A DNA stretch of 6,457 bases from JASJBU01 sp965372385 (GCA_965372385.1 CBDVCD010000205.1:1-6457), one strand, 5' to 3'; shown: positions 1 to 5,895, counted from the first letter of the stretch. Numbers and translations are program-made. The notes: generated from the sequence alone by a model not told the origin.

Positions 1-1117
1 TTGTTCCTAGACCAAGCCATCGGGGGAGACCAACACTTAACGCAGACATAGCCTTCTTTTTTATGAAATCACAGCCTAACGCGATAGATAGAAACTGAGG
101 ATATGCCAAGTTATTTGGACGGTATAATATGCTTCCTGTTCCACAGATATAATCCACCTGACCAGGTAGAGTTAAACCACACCTGCCCATCTCCCCTCGA
201 CGGGCGAAAATGATATCGCCAACCTTAGTCTTATGCCTATCTAACCGAGCAGCTGTTTTCTCAGAAACAGTAGTTTTTTCGTCGGGTAATATTGCTCCAT
301 TAGCTAGCTGAGATGGATTGATTACGGGTATACCGCCCTGAATATATTCTTCCTGATGGAGCTGACTACCAAAAGGCCCAGTCTGAATAAGTCGTGACAA
401 GAAACCGAGCCTTTTCACTTCCCAATGCTTCGGCACCTCTCTAATCCACTCCACACCGCTATCACGCATGGGGGCATCGGGATTCAGCCCCTTAGTCACG
501 GCCTGATTGACCAGGATGGCTTTCTGCTCTTTCAGCAGCTCGACCAGTCGCTGTTTCTTGGCGATGGCTTCGTCAATCTCGGCGGTTTTCTGGTCGAGGA
601 AGTTGGCGATACGGTCTTGTTCGTTGCGAGGTGGTAACAGTGTTAAGACTTGCCCAAAGTCTTCGGTATACATACGCCAGCGGGATGGAACGATGCCAAG
701 TGACCTTCTGGCGAACTCCGCAAGATAGATGGGTGTTCTGTATAGGTAATTAAGGTATCTCGGACTGTGCGTTTCTAACTGCCTATATACGCAGTATGCG
801 GGACTCACGATCCCGTCATGGTCCGTTATTCCTAGTCCGGACATCCAAGCCAGCATGATGTTGATCACAAGGTCGTCTTTTTTACAAACCTTGTAGTCGG
901 TCAGGCTTTCGCTTCTGGAGTCATCCTCTTTCTGAGTAACGCCGAAGTATTGTGAAACCGAGAGCAGCTGCTCTTCCCCAGTCACAGAGCGTTCCTCTTT
1001 CTCTCGCCAAAGGAACTTTGCCTTTTTCATGCTCCAATGGCTTGGTATCTGACCTAGCCAATCCAACCCACTATTCCGATAAGCATCGTACCTTGGATGC
1101 CCCACAGCCTGATCCAT
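1..1117 (-). CDS. hsdS: Type I restriction-modification specificity subunit HsdS (partial, C-terminus off the left edge)
   Basis: HsdS is the target-recognition subunit of a type I restriction-modification complex; each of its two target recognition domains reads one half of a bipartite DNA site. I translated the minus strand from the ATG at 1117-1115: the frame is open for 372 codons to the left edge, with no stop in view. The two halves open with similar blocks, SGLDWLGQIPSHW (residues 16-28) and SGVEWIREVPKHW (220-232), the usual HsdS internal duplication. TRD1 includes INIMLAWMSG and GIVSPAY (about 85-108). The central conserved helix spans about 162-212 (PPRNEQDRIANFLDQKTAEI, then LVELLKEQKAILV). 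TRD2 begins GPFGSQL (247-253) and contains VGDIIFARRGEMGR. The start overlaps the hsdM stop by one base (TAATG), and a run of six G lies 7 bases upstream, so translation is probably coupled to hsdM. The distal conserved region is missing only because the window ends. The 3' part is clearly richer in A+T than hsdM. Confidence 0.93.
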   Translation of the reverse strand, partial: MDQAVGHPRYDAYRNSGLDWLGQIPSHWSMKKAKFLWREKEERSVTGEEQLLSVSQYFGVTQKEDDSRSESLTDYKVCKKDDLVINIMLAWMSGLGITDHDGIVSPAYCVYRQLETHSPRYLNYLYRTPIYLAEFARRSLGIVPSRWRMYTEDFGQVLTLLPPRNEQDRIANFLDQKTAEIDEAIAKKQRLVELLKEQKAILVNQAVTKGLNPDAPMRDSGVEWIREVPKHWEVKRLGFLSRLIQTGPFGSQLHQEEYIQGGIPVINPSQLANGAILPDEKTTVSEKTAARLDRHKTKVGDIIFARRGEMGRCGLTLPGQVDYICGTGSILYRPNNLAYPQFLSIALGCDFIKKKAMSALSVGLPRWLGLGT

Positions 1118-3504
1118 TAGCCAGCCCCCCAAAAGCTGACCAGTTGCTTCAGCAGTCCATCGGTCTCCGCTTCCAGCTTCAGAATATCTCGGGTCACTTC
1201 CTCCAGTGAGCGCAGCGGCTTGTGTTGGTAGAAGTACTTGTTGAAACTTATCTCGTAGCCGATCTTGGTCTGGCCGAGGTTGATCCAGGCTTCGTCCACA
1301 TGGGGTCGTACTTCGCACAGGAAATATTCGTGAATCGCCTCCTTGAGTGGCACGTTCTCGGTGTCGCGCAGGTCGGAGTCGGTTTCATACTCCACGTATT
1401 CGCCTTTGGTGTCGGTGGGCCAGTAGCCGAAGTCGGCAAGCGATGCTTCATCGCAGTCGTTGGCTTGCAGCATCTTGGCGAGCTTGTCGCCGCTCAGCTT
1501 GTGAATCTTCTTGATCACCTTTTCGGCGTTGTCGTCACGCCAACTGACGGCGTTCAGAATCTGGTTCTTCTCTGTCGTAGAGAGCTTAAGCTTGCGTTTC
1601 TTCAGTTCGGCATTGAACTTGTCCCGAAAGATGTTGTAATCCATGTGCAATTCCTGGCCGATACTGCTCATCAGCTCGGTGGCGGTTTCCATCAGTTGCC
1701 GCTGTGCCTGCCAGGCCTTGGGGTCGAGCAGCAGCTTCTTGTTCTTGGCAGTGAGGTTAATCTCTTCGCGCTCCAGGTGGTCTTCGATTATCGGGCGGTG
1801 TTCGGCCAGTTCGGTGTAGATGGCATCCCCCCAGCGCTCATAAGCCCACACCATAAGTTCACTGACAGCAGGCGCGAAGCGCAGGGTGGCGACCCGCTCC
1901 GGGGTGAACTGGGCGGCCTTGCGGCTGGGGCGCTCGATGGTGACCTTGTAGTAGCCGAAGTCTTGGTTATCGAACACTTTGCTGACAACTGCTCCTGCGT
2001 TGTCAGCACTTCCACCATCCGTGGCGGTCGGGAAATATTCGTGATTCGGCATGCTGGCGTGCAGATCCACGATCTGCTGGATATGCTCCGGCGCGAATTC
2101 ACAGTTCTTGTTGCCGAGGTTCTTACGCAGCTTACGGTAGAGCTGGGAGGCATCGATCAGCTGCACCTTGCCTTTTCTGTTCCCTGACTTGTTGCTGGAG
2201 AGCACCCAGATATAGGTGGTGATGCCGGTGTTGTAGAACAGGTTGTTGGGCAGCTGGATGATCGCTTCGAGGGTGTCGTTCTCGATGATATAGCGGCGGA
2301 TGTTGCTCTCGCCGCCGCCCGCGTCGCCGGTGAACAGGGAGCTGCCGTTGTGGACCGAGGCGATACGGGAGCCCAGCGGGCTGTCGCCGGTGGTCTTCAT
2401 CTTGTCCACCATCTCCATCAGAAACAGCAGCTGACCGTCTGAGGAACGGGGTGTGGCGGGTACGATTTCATCCCTGCCACGAAAGTCGGACAGGGTGACC
2501 TCGAAACGGCTGTCCAGGATCTGCTTACCGTCGACGATCTGCTTCTGGTCGGTTTTCCATGACTTGCCGTAGGGCGGATTGGAGAGCATGAAGTCGAAGC
2601 GCATCCCCGCGAAGTCGTCGGTGGCCAGGGTGGAGCCGTTCTTGATGTTCTCCGGATTGTTACCCTTGATCATCATGTCGGACTTACAGATGGCGTAGGT
2701 CTCGTCGTTGATCTCCTTGCCGTACAGGTAGACAGACTGGCTACCGACCTTGAAGGGACCGTTGGGGTCTTCCAGATAGTTCTGAGATTCGGTCAGCATG
2801 CCACCGGAGCCACAGGCCGGGTCGTAGATCAGCATGGTGGGCGGCAACTGCCCTTGCACTGGATCAAACAACAGGTGGGTCATCAGGTGGATCACCTCAC
2901 GGGGGGTGAAGTGCTCCCCGGCCTCTTCGTTGTTCTCTTCGTTGAACTTGCGCATCAGCTCCTCGAACACATAGCCCATGCCGAGGTTGGAGAGCGCCGG
3001 CAGCTTACGTCCTTCAGGGTCCTGGGCAACCAGCGGGGTCAGGTTGATGTAGGGTGAGGTGAACTTCTCCAGCACCTCCAGCAGTACATTCTTCGCCGCC
3101 ATATGGCTGACCTGGGCACGGAGATTGAACTTGACGACGATCTCCTTGACGTTTTCGCTGAAACCATCCAGGTAGAGCTTGAAGTTGGCCTCCAACTGCT
3201 GGCGGTTGTTGGTGGCGGTGCTGACCAGCTTGTTGAGGGTAAAGGGCGAGGTGTTGTAGAACACGTATCCGGCGGCATCGCACAACCCCATGGGGTCCAA
3301 GGGCATGATTCCATTGTCTTCTTGAAAACTCACCTCCTCCATCACCGCCTCTTTGGAGCCCTCCAGCAGGCAATCCAGACGGCGCAGCACGAACATGGGC
3401 AGGATGACGTCACGGTACTTGCCGCGCACGTAGACATCGCGCAGACAGTCGTCCGCGATGGACCAGATAAAGGAGACGATTTTGTTATGTGCGGCGTGGT
3501 CCAT
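1117..3504 (-). CDS. hsdM: Type I restriction-modification DNA methyltransferase subunit HsdM (N6-adenine)
   Basis: HsdM transfers a methyl group from S-adenosylmethionine to adenine N6 at the site chosen by HsdS, and is also part of the restriction complex. Numbering from the ATG at 3504-3502 (795 aa): the HsdM N-terminal helical domain starts AAHNKIVSFIW, followed by VRGKYRDVILP and VLRRLD. HFTPREVIHLM (about 198-208) leads into the catalytic fold. The AdoMet-binding motif is DPACGSGG (228-235) and the catalytic motif IV is NPPYG (309-313). LPNNLFYNTGITTYIWVL follows near 418-435. A long C-terminal part (about 530-795) goes well beyond a 500-residue HsdM core and is rich in charged helices; extended HsdM proteins of about 800 aa are a known variant. 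An in-frame ATG at 3543 would add 13 residues. I prefer 3504 because family members usually begin just before AAHNKIVSF; neither start has a clear Shine-Dalgarno sequence. The gene is downstream of srkA on the same strand and first in the visible hsd operon. Confidence 0.95.
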   Translation of the reverse strand: MDHAAHNKIVSFIWSIADDCLRDVYVRGKYRDVILPMFVLRRLDCLLEGSKEAVMEEVSFQEDNGIMPLDPMGLCDAAGYVFYNTSPFTLNKLVSTATNNRQQLEANFKLYLDGFSENVKEIVVKFNLRAQVSHMAAKNVLLEVLEKFTSPYINLTPLVAQDPEGRKLPALSNLGMGYVFEELMRKFNEENNEEAGEHFTPREVIHLMTHLLFDPVQGQLPPTMLIYDPACGSGGMLTESQNYLEDPNGPFKVGSQSVYLYGKEINDETYAICKSDMMIKGNNPENIKNGSTLATDDFAGMRFDFMLSNPPYGKSWKTDQKQIVDGKQILDSRFEVTLSDFRGRDEIVPATPRSSDGQLLFLMEMVDKMKTTGDSPLGSRIASVHNGSSLFTGDAGGGESNIRRYIIENDTLEAIIQLPNNLFYNTGITTYIWVLSSNKSGNRKGKVQLIDASQLYRKLRKNLGNKNCEFAPEHIQQIVDLHASMPNHEYFPTATDGGSADNAGAVVSKVFDNQDFGYYKVTIERPSRKAAQFTPERVATLRFAPAVSELMVWAYERWGDAIYTELAEHRPIIEDHLEREEINLTAKNKKLLLDPKAWQAQRQLMETATELMSSIGQELHMDYNIFRDKFNAELKKRKLKLSTTEKNQILNAVSWRDDNAEKVIKKIHKLSGDKLAKMLQANDCDEASLADFGYWPTDTKGEYVEYETDSDLRDTENVPLKEAIHEYFLCEVRPHVDEAWINLGQTKIGYEISFNKYFYQHKPLRSLEEVTRDILKLEAETDGLLKQLVSFWGAG

Positions 3505-3596
3505 GTCTGGGTGGTGAATACTAGGAATTTGCCCATTATGCATGATCGTTCATGCTGGAGGCCAACAAGCGGTACGTTCATGCATATGAATGATTA

Positions 3597-3697
3597 GTAG
3601 GAGCTGCCCATGGCTGCGATTAACGACGATAGTCGTTTTGTATGAAGATGCCGAAAAGGCTTGCCGCCTTTGGTCGCAGCCACGGGCAGCTCCTTCG
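3597..3697. repeat. GTAG-headed palindromic element with internal hairpins (paired REP/BIME-like)
   Basis: Two 21-base arms, 3599-3619 and 3674-3694, are inverted copies with a single mismatch (CCCATGG against CCCGTGG in the shared orientation). The left arm is preceded by GTAG (3597-3600), the head typical of REP sequences; the right arm has GAAG at the same place. Each arm alone can fold as GCTGCC-loop-GGCTGC with a T-T mismatch. Between the arms lie two smaller hairpins: AACGAC/GTCGTT around GATA (3622-3637), and AAAGGC/GCCTTT around TTGCC (3655-3671). The whole would form a branched stem. It sits between srkA and hsdM, which are read in the same direction, so it could slow or end srkA transcription or protect its mRNA end. 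No U-run follows, so I do not call it an intrinsic terminator. The inverted repeat is directly visible; the REP/BIME assignment is inference from shape and head sequence. Confidence 0.7.
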
Positions 3698-3725
3698 GGG
3701 CTGAATAATTACATCGACTCGAGGG

Positions 3726-4727
3726 TTAATCCCAGATGAGGGGGGGCTCATCCATCAGCGCTGCCTGTTCGCGCAGGGAGAGGATATGCTCCTCCCAGTA
3801 ATAGTTGGTATTAAACCAGGGGAAGGCCTGGGGAAAGGCGGGATCATCCCAGCGGGAGGCGATCCAGGCGGCATAGTGGATCAGACGCAGGGTCCGCAGG
3901 GCCTCAACCAGATGGAGCTCGGCCGGATTAAATGTGTAAAACTGAGTGTAGCCTTCCAGCAGGTCAGCAAGTCGAGCGGTCATATAGGGGCGATCGCCAG
4001 AGAGGAACATCCACAGATCCTGCACCGCCGGTCCCATGCGCGCATCGTCAAAGTCAACGATATGCGCCCCAGCATCCGTCCAGAGGATATTTCCCGGGTG
4101 GCAATCCCCATGTAGTCTGATCAGGCGTATCTTGCCTGCCCGCTCGAAACAAGCCTCAATCTGTTTGATCAGGTCAGTGGTAAGAGAGGCATAGGCCTCA
4201 ATAAGATGAGTGGGGATAAAGCCGTTTGTCAGCAGGTATTGGCGCGGCTGAATTGCATAGCTCTCGATATCGAGGGTTGGCCGATGGGCATAGTCCCTGG
4301 CCGCACCCAAGGCATGGATACGACCAATAAAACGTCCCAGCTGCTCCAGATGATCCGGATTGTCCAGTTCCGGTGGCCTGCCACCCCGGCAGGGATAGAG
4401 GGCAAAACGGTGGGGGCCATGTTTGTGCAGGCTGACACCCTGCTCATCCAGCCAGGGAGGAATGACCGGTATCTCCTGTTCCGCCAATGCCAGGGTAAAA
4501 CGATGCTCTTCGAGAATCGCCTCGTCACTCCAACGATTCGGGCGGTAGAATTTTGCCACCAGCGGCTTGTCATCATCCAGATAGATCTGATAGACGCGGT
4601 TTTCGTAGCTGTTCAGCGCAAGAAACCGACCATTGCACTGCACACCCAGGGTCTCGACGGCATCCAGAATATGATCGGGCGTGAGATTGGCGAAGGCTTG
4701 CTTGCTGGAGGTTTCATGCACTGCCAT
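3726..4727 (-). CDS. srkA: Stress response serine/threonine kinase SrkA (YihE/RdoA)
   Basis: SrkA is a cytoplasmic kinase of the APH/choline-kinase-like fold. In E. coli it protects against stress-induced death, acting against the MazF toxin pathway, and belongs to the Cpx regulon. The protein (333 aa, E. coli about 328) carries the family signatures. Numbered from the start used here they are LNSYENRVYQ (38-47) at the nucleotide-binding loop, VAKFYRP with the likely ATP-binding lysine K59, the catalytic loop LHGDCHPGNILW (205-216) with D208 and N213, and VDFDDAR (224-230) as the metal-binding element. GPAVQDLWM and the aromatic C-terminus with FPWF and a final EPPLIW also agree. The ATG at 4727-4725 has GAAGGG 8 bases upstream. 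The frame can be opened 8 codons earlier only by a TTG at 4751, which I reject. It stands alone, with its own likely promoter at 4776-4805 and a palindromic element after its stop. Confidence 0.96.
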   Translation of the reverse strand: MAVHETSSKQAFANLTPDHILDAVETLGVQCNGRFLALNSYENRVYQIYLDDDKPLVAKFYRPNRWSDEAILEEHRFTLALAEQEIPVIPPWLDEQGVSLHKHGPHRFALYPCRGGRPPELDNPDHLEQLGRFIGRIHALGAARDYAHRPTLDIESYAIQPRQYLLTNGFIPTHLIEAYASLTTDLIKQIEACFERAGKIRLIRLHGDCHPGNILWTDAGAHIVDFDDARMGPAVQDLWMFLSGDRPYMTARLADLLEGYTQFYTFNPAELHLVEALRTLRLIHYAAWIASRWDDPAFPQAFPWFNTNYYWEEHILSLREQAALMDEPPLIWD

Positions 4728-4775
4728 CTCGTCGACCCTTCGAAGATTCAATCAGCAACCTGCTGATGTGGAGTA

Positions 4776-4805
4776 ATTAAGACCTGATCACACAGACAGT
4801 GTCAA
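4776..4805 (-). promoter_or_regulatory. Likely sigma-70 promoter of srkA
   Basis: On the minus strand a perfect -35 box TTGACA (4805-4800) is followed after 18 bases by CTTAAT (4781-4776), which matches four of six positions of the -10 consensus. This places the start of transcription about 40 bases before the srkA ATG, leaving room for the GAAGGG ribosome-binding site. Upstream, on the plus strand, GTGACA occurs twice exactly 10 bases apart (4858-4863 and 4868-4873). That could be a regulator site, but it matches no operator I can name. Confidence 0.5.
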
Positions 4806-4916
4806 ATTAATAATGCCTGTGATCAAGATCTATCACGAAATGTCCGCATATGACTGTGTGACATTCGGTGACACACGACAGAAGTCATCTAACAAAAGCG
4901 AAAGTTCAAATCCGAT

Positions 4917-4973
4917 GTAGCCTGGGTTGAGTTTGACAAAACCCGGGGGTTCACAAAGCTCAACCCAGGCTAC
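4917..4973. repeat. GTAG-headed perfect 15-bp inverted repeat (dispersed palindromic element)
   Basis: GTAGCCTGGGTTGAG (4917-4931) and its exact reverse complement (4959-4973) enclose 27 bases, which themselves contain AACC-CGGG-GGTT (4940-4951). It therefore presents GTAG at the 5' end of both strands. Palindromes of this form with a CCTGGGTTGA-like body are widely scattered in gammaproteobacterial intergenic DNA; that statement is from memory and not tested here. It is unusual in lying between two divergent genes (srkA leftward, antitoxin rightward), where it cannot be a terminator for either. Confidence 0.75.
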
Positions 4974-4988
4974 TTGCCCCATTCAACC

Positions 4989-5023
4989 TTGAAAAACCGA
5001 AAGTGACAGTATAGTATCACTTT
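4989..5023 (+). promoter_or_regulatory. Toxin-antitoxin promoter with an overlapping palindromic operator
   Basis: AAAGTGA (5000-5006) and TCACTTT (5017-5023) are perfect 7-base inverted arms around a 10-base centre, ending 2 bases before the antitoxin ATG. The centre holds TATAGT (5010-5015) and TAGTAT (5012-5017), either of which could be the -10 box. TTGAAA (4989-4994) lies 15 or 17 bases upstream respectively as the -35 box. A repressor bound here would cover the -10 region. This fits the usual autoregulation of type II modules, in which the antitoxin, alone or with toxin, binds a palindrome over its own promoter. The palindrome is seen; its role as an operator is inference. Confidence 0.6.
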
Positions 5024-5025
5024 CC

Positions 5026-5283
5026 ATGAGAATAGAACTAGTAACTACATTAAAGCGGCAAGCGACCAAGATACTGGCGGAATTGCATAAATCCAAAGAA
5101 CCCATCTTGATTACAGAGCATGGGCAGCCGTCAGCTTATCTCATTGATGTTGAAGACTATGAATTTATGCAGAAACGTATGCGCCTTCTGGAAGGTTTAG
5201 CCCGGGGGGAGCGTGCGATCCAGGAAGGTCGAACATTCACTCAAAAGGACGCAAAAGAGGCTATGGATAAGTGGCTCAAGTAA
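5026..5283 (+). CDS. Type II toxin-antitoxin antitoxin, Phd/YefM family
   Basis: This 85-residue protein is the DNA-binding and toxin-neutralising partner of the toxin gene that follows. The N-terminal half has the Phd/YefM pattern: a short strand and helix (VTTLKRQATKILAELHKSKE, residues 6-25), then ILITEHGQPSAYLIDVEDYE (27-46), the conserved strand-turn-strand with G33, P35 and DVEDYE. The C-terminal part (about 50-85: RLLEGLARGERAI, then DAKEAMDKWLK) is charged and helical, as expected for the segment that wraps the toxin. The ATG at 5026 gives exactly the expected family start. No clear Shine-Dalgarno sequence precedes it, and the predicted -10 box lies so close that the transcript may be nearly leaderless. 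Base composition (about 43% G+C over 5041-5160) is lower than in hsdM. The family is clear; target DNA and stability are not visible. Confidence 0.9.
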   Translation: MRIELVTTLKRQATKILAELHKSKEPILITEHGQPSAYLIDVEDYEFMQKRMRLLEGLARGERAIQEGRTFTQKDAKEAMDKWLK

Positions 5284-5591
5284 TATGGACAGAGCCTGCT
5301 TTATCTGATCTTAACGAAATTGCTGAATATATAGCACTGGATAATATCGCAGCGGCAAAGCAGTTGGTCCAACAAGTATTTTCAATCGTTGAGCGTTTAG
5401 AACAACACCCTAAATCAGGCCGACCTCCGCCAGAACTAGAAAAAAATTCACGCTATAGAGAAGTTATCGTTGGGCCTTGCCGAGTCTTCTATCGTGTTGA
5501 AAATGACAAGGTCTATATACTCTATGTCATGCGAGGTGAAAGAGAGCTTCGCATATATCTACTCAACGATCGTGCGAGAGAAAACAGCTAG
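5271..5591 (+). CDS. Type II toxin of the RelE/ParE superfamily
   Basis: This 106-residue protein has the ParE/RelE fold pattern: VIWTEPALSDLNEIAEYIAL (4-23), with A10, D13-L14, I17 and Y20; then AAAKQLVQQVFSIVERLEQH (27-46), then P47 and GR (50-51). The core strands follow: YREVIVG (62-68), CRVFYRVEND (70-79) and VYILYVMRGERELR (81-94). ParE members poison DNA gyrase and RelE members cut mRNA in the ribosome; the order of motifs looks more ParE-like, but sequence alone does not settle the target. The start is GTG at 5271, inside the antitoxin gene, giving a 13-base overlap with its end and implying translational coupling; AGAGG lies about 10 bases upstream of the GTG. No ATG in this frame would keep the conserved first strand. 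It is complete, with no missing block. Confidence 0.9.
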   Translation: MAQVIWTEPALSDLNEIAEYIALDNIAAAKQLVQQVFSIVERLEQHPKSGRPPPELEKNSRYREVIVGPCRVFYRVENDKVYILYVMRGERELRIYLLNDRARENS

Positions 5592-5609
5592 CGAATAAGG
5601 GTAGATTGT

Positions 5610-5822
5610 GTGAGCAAAACACAAGACCTAATGACCCCCTTACGGTTGTCTGCCTTGTCACTTTATCATTTCAACCGTCGTTTCAAGCTTGAAAAGATGA
5701 TACCCAGGCTTGGCTATGTTGCAAAAAAGATGGGGGACAGGTATAAAATCGATGCATCTATATTGCATAGTGCTACAAATCTAGACCTGTCCCCACTGAC
5801 GCATGTCCCCACTGACGCATGA
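5610..5822 (+). CDS. Doubtful 70-residue ORF, possibly a gene remnant cut by repeat insertion
   Basis: The ORF starts with GTG at 5610, 18 bases after the toxin stop, and has AAGGG 8 bases upstream, a reasonable ribosome-binding site. The first 40 residues look protein-like and basic (YHFNRRFKLEKMIPRLGYVA, 19-38). From residue 41 on, the frame runs through the GGGGACAGGT inverted repeat and the 16-base tandem duplication, so the C-terminus is repeat DNA translated by chance. I do not recognise the family. It may be a third gene of the toxin-antitoxin transcript whose 3' end was replaced by a repeat, a fragment of a lost transposase-like gene, or no gene at all. Confidence 0.25.
   Translation: MSKTQDLMTPLRLSALSLYHFNRRFKLEKMIPRLGYVAKKMGDRYKIDASILHSATNLDLSPLTHVPTDA
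5733..5794. repeat. 10-bp inverted repeat GGGGACAGGT ... ACCTGTCCCC
   Basis: Perfect 10-base arms at 5733-5742 and 5785-5794 enclose 42 bases. GGGGACAG-type ends recur around small transposon-like genes and relics in proteobacteria (recollection, not tested), so this could be the two ends of a collapsed element. The right arm runs straight into the tandem duplication that follows. Confidence 0.5.
5789..5820. repeat. Two tandem copies of a 16-bp unit
   Basis: The unit GTCCCCACTGACGCAT occurs at 5789-5804 and again at 5805-5820 with no mismatch. The pair is flanked by GACCTG on both sides (5784-5789 and 5821-5826), the left copy sharing its last base with the array. Exact identity suggests a recent slippage or recombination event. 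Two copies without spacers are too few and the wrong form for a CRISPR array. Confidence 0.85.
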
Positions 5823-5870
5823 CCTGCGTGTCTCTGATATTCACAGAACGGGGAATCCTATGACTGCATT

Positions 5871-5895
5871 GTAGGCTGGATCCCTCAGTCAGCCT
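5871..5895. repeat. GTAG-headed hairpin at the end of the M91-like gene
   Basis: GTAGGCTG at 5871 opens a stem AGGCTG (5873-5878) / CAGCCT (5890-5895) with an 11-base loop. The right arm ends on the last base of the minus-strand TGA stop (5897-5895). It may stabilise or weakly terminate that transcript, but no T-run follows on either strand. The GTAG start resembles the elements at 3597 and 4917; with short arms it could be a truncated copy. Confidence 0.4.

Larger units (their letters stand above)
5592..5894. other. Gene-poor spacer rich in small repeats
   Basis: This roughly 300-base stretch lies between the toxin gene and the convergent M91-like gene. It holds a doubtful small ORF (5610-5822), a 10-bp inverted repeat (5733-5794), a 16-bp tandem duplication (5789-5820) and a GTAG-headed hairpin (5871-5895). 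I see no tRNA, no convincing intrinsic terminator with a T-run on either strand, and no promoter worth calling. The texture is that of a decayed or recombined intergenic region. Confidence 0.6.

Noticed and set aside
425..728. Small plus-strand frames within 425-728
   Set aside because: They are opposite the central conserved helix of hsdS, which reads without interruption on the minus strand.
1..1117. hsdS as a broken pseudogene
   Set aside because: Translation on the minus strand is open through all 372 visible codons with both recognition domains in order; it is cut only by the window edge.
1222..2187. A 321-codon plus-strand open frame
   Set aside because: It lies wholly antisense to the C-terminal half of hsdM, whose motifs are clear. 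Its translation is Leu/Val/Gly-rich with no recognisable domain, typical of the shadow frame of a GC-rich gene.
3103..3597. A 164-codon plus-strand open frame
   Set aside because: It is antisense to the HsdM N-terminal domain and runs into the hsdM leader, with no domain and no support.
3599..3694. Intrinsic terminator for srkA at the large palindrome
   Set aside because: The stem is strong but no T-run follows it on the minus strand, so I call it a repeat only.
4728..4751. Longer srkA start at the TTG codon
   Set aside because: The ATG at 4727 has GAAGGG 8 bases upstream, while the TTG would place that site inside the gene and add residues absent from the family.
4206..4766. A 186-codon plus-strand open frame
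   Set aside because: It is the shadow of srkA, whose kinase motifs occupy the opposite strand.
4817..4838. A CRP-like site (TGTGA ... TCAC)
   Set aside because: The half-sites are 10 bases apart instead of the 6 needed for CRP.
5789..5820. CRISPR array
   Set aside because: There are only two directly abutting 16-base units, with no spacers.
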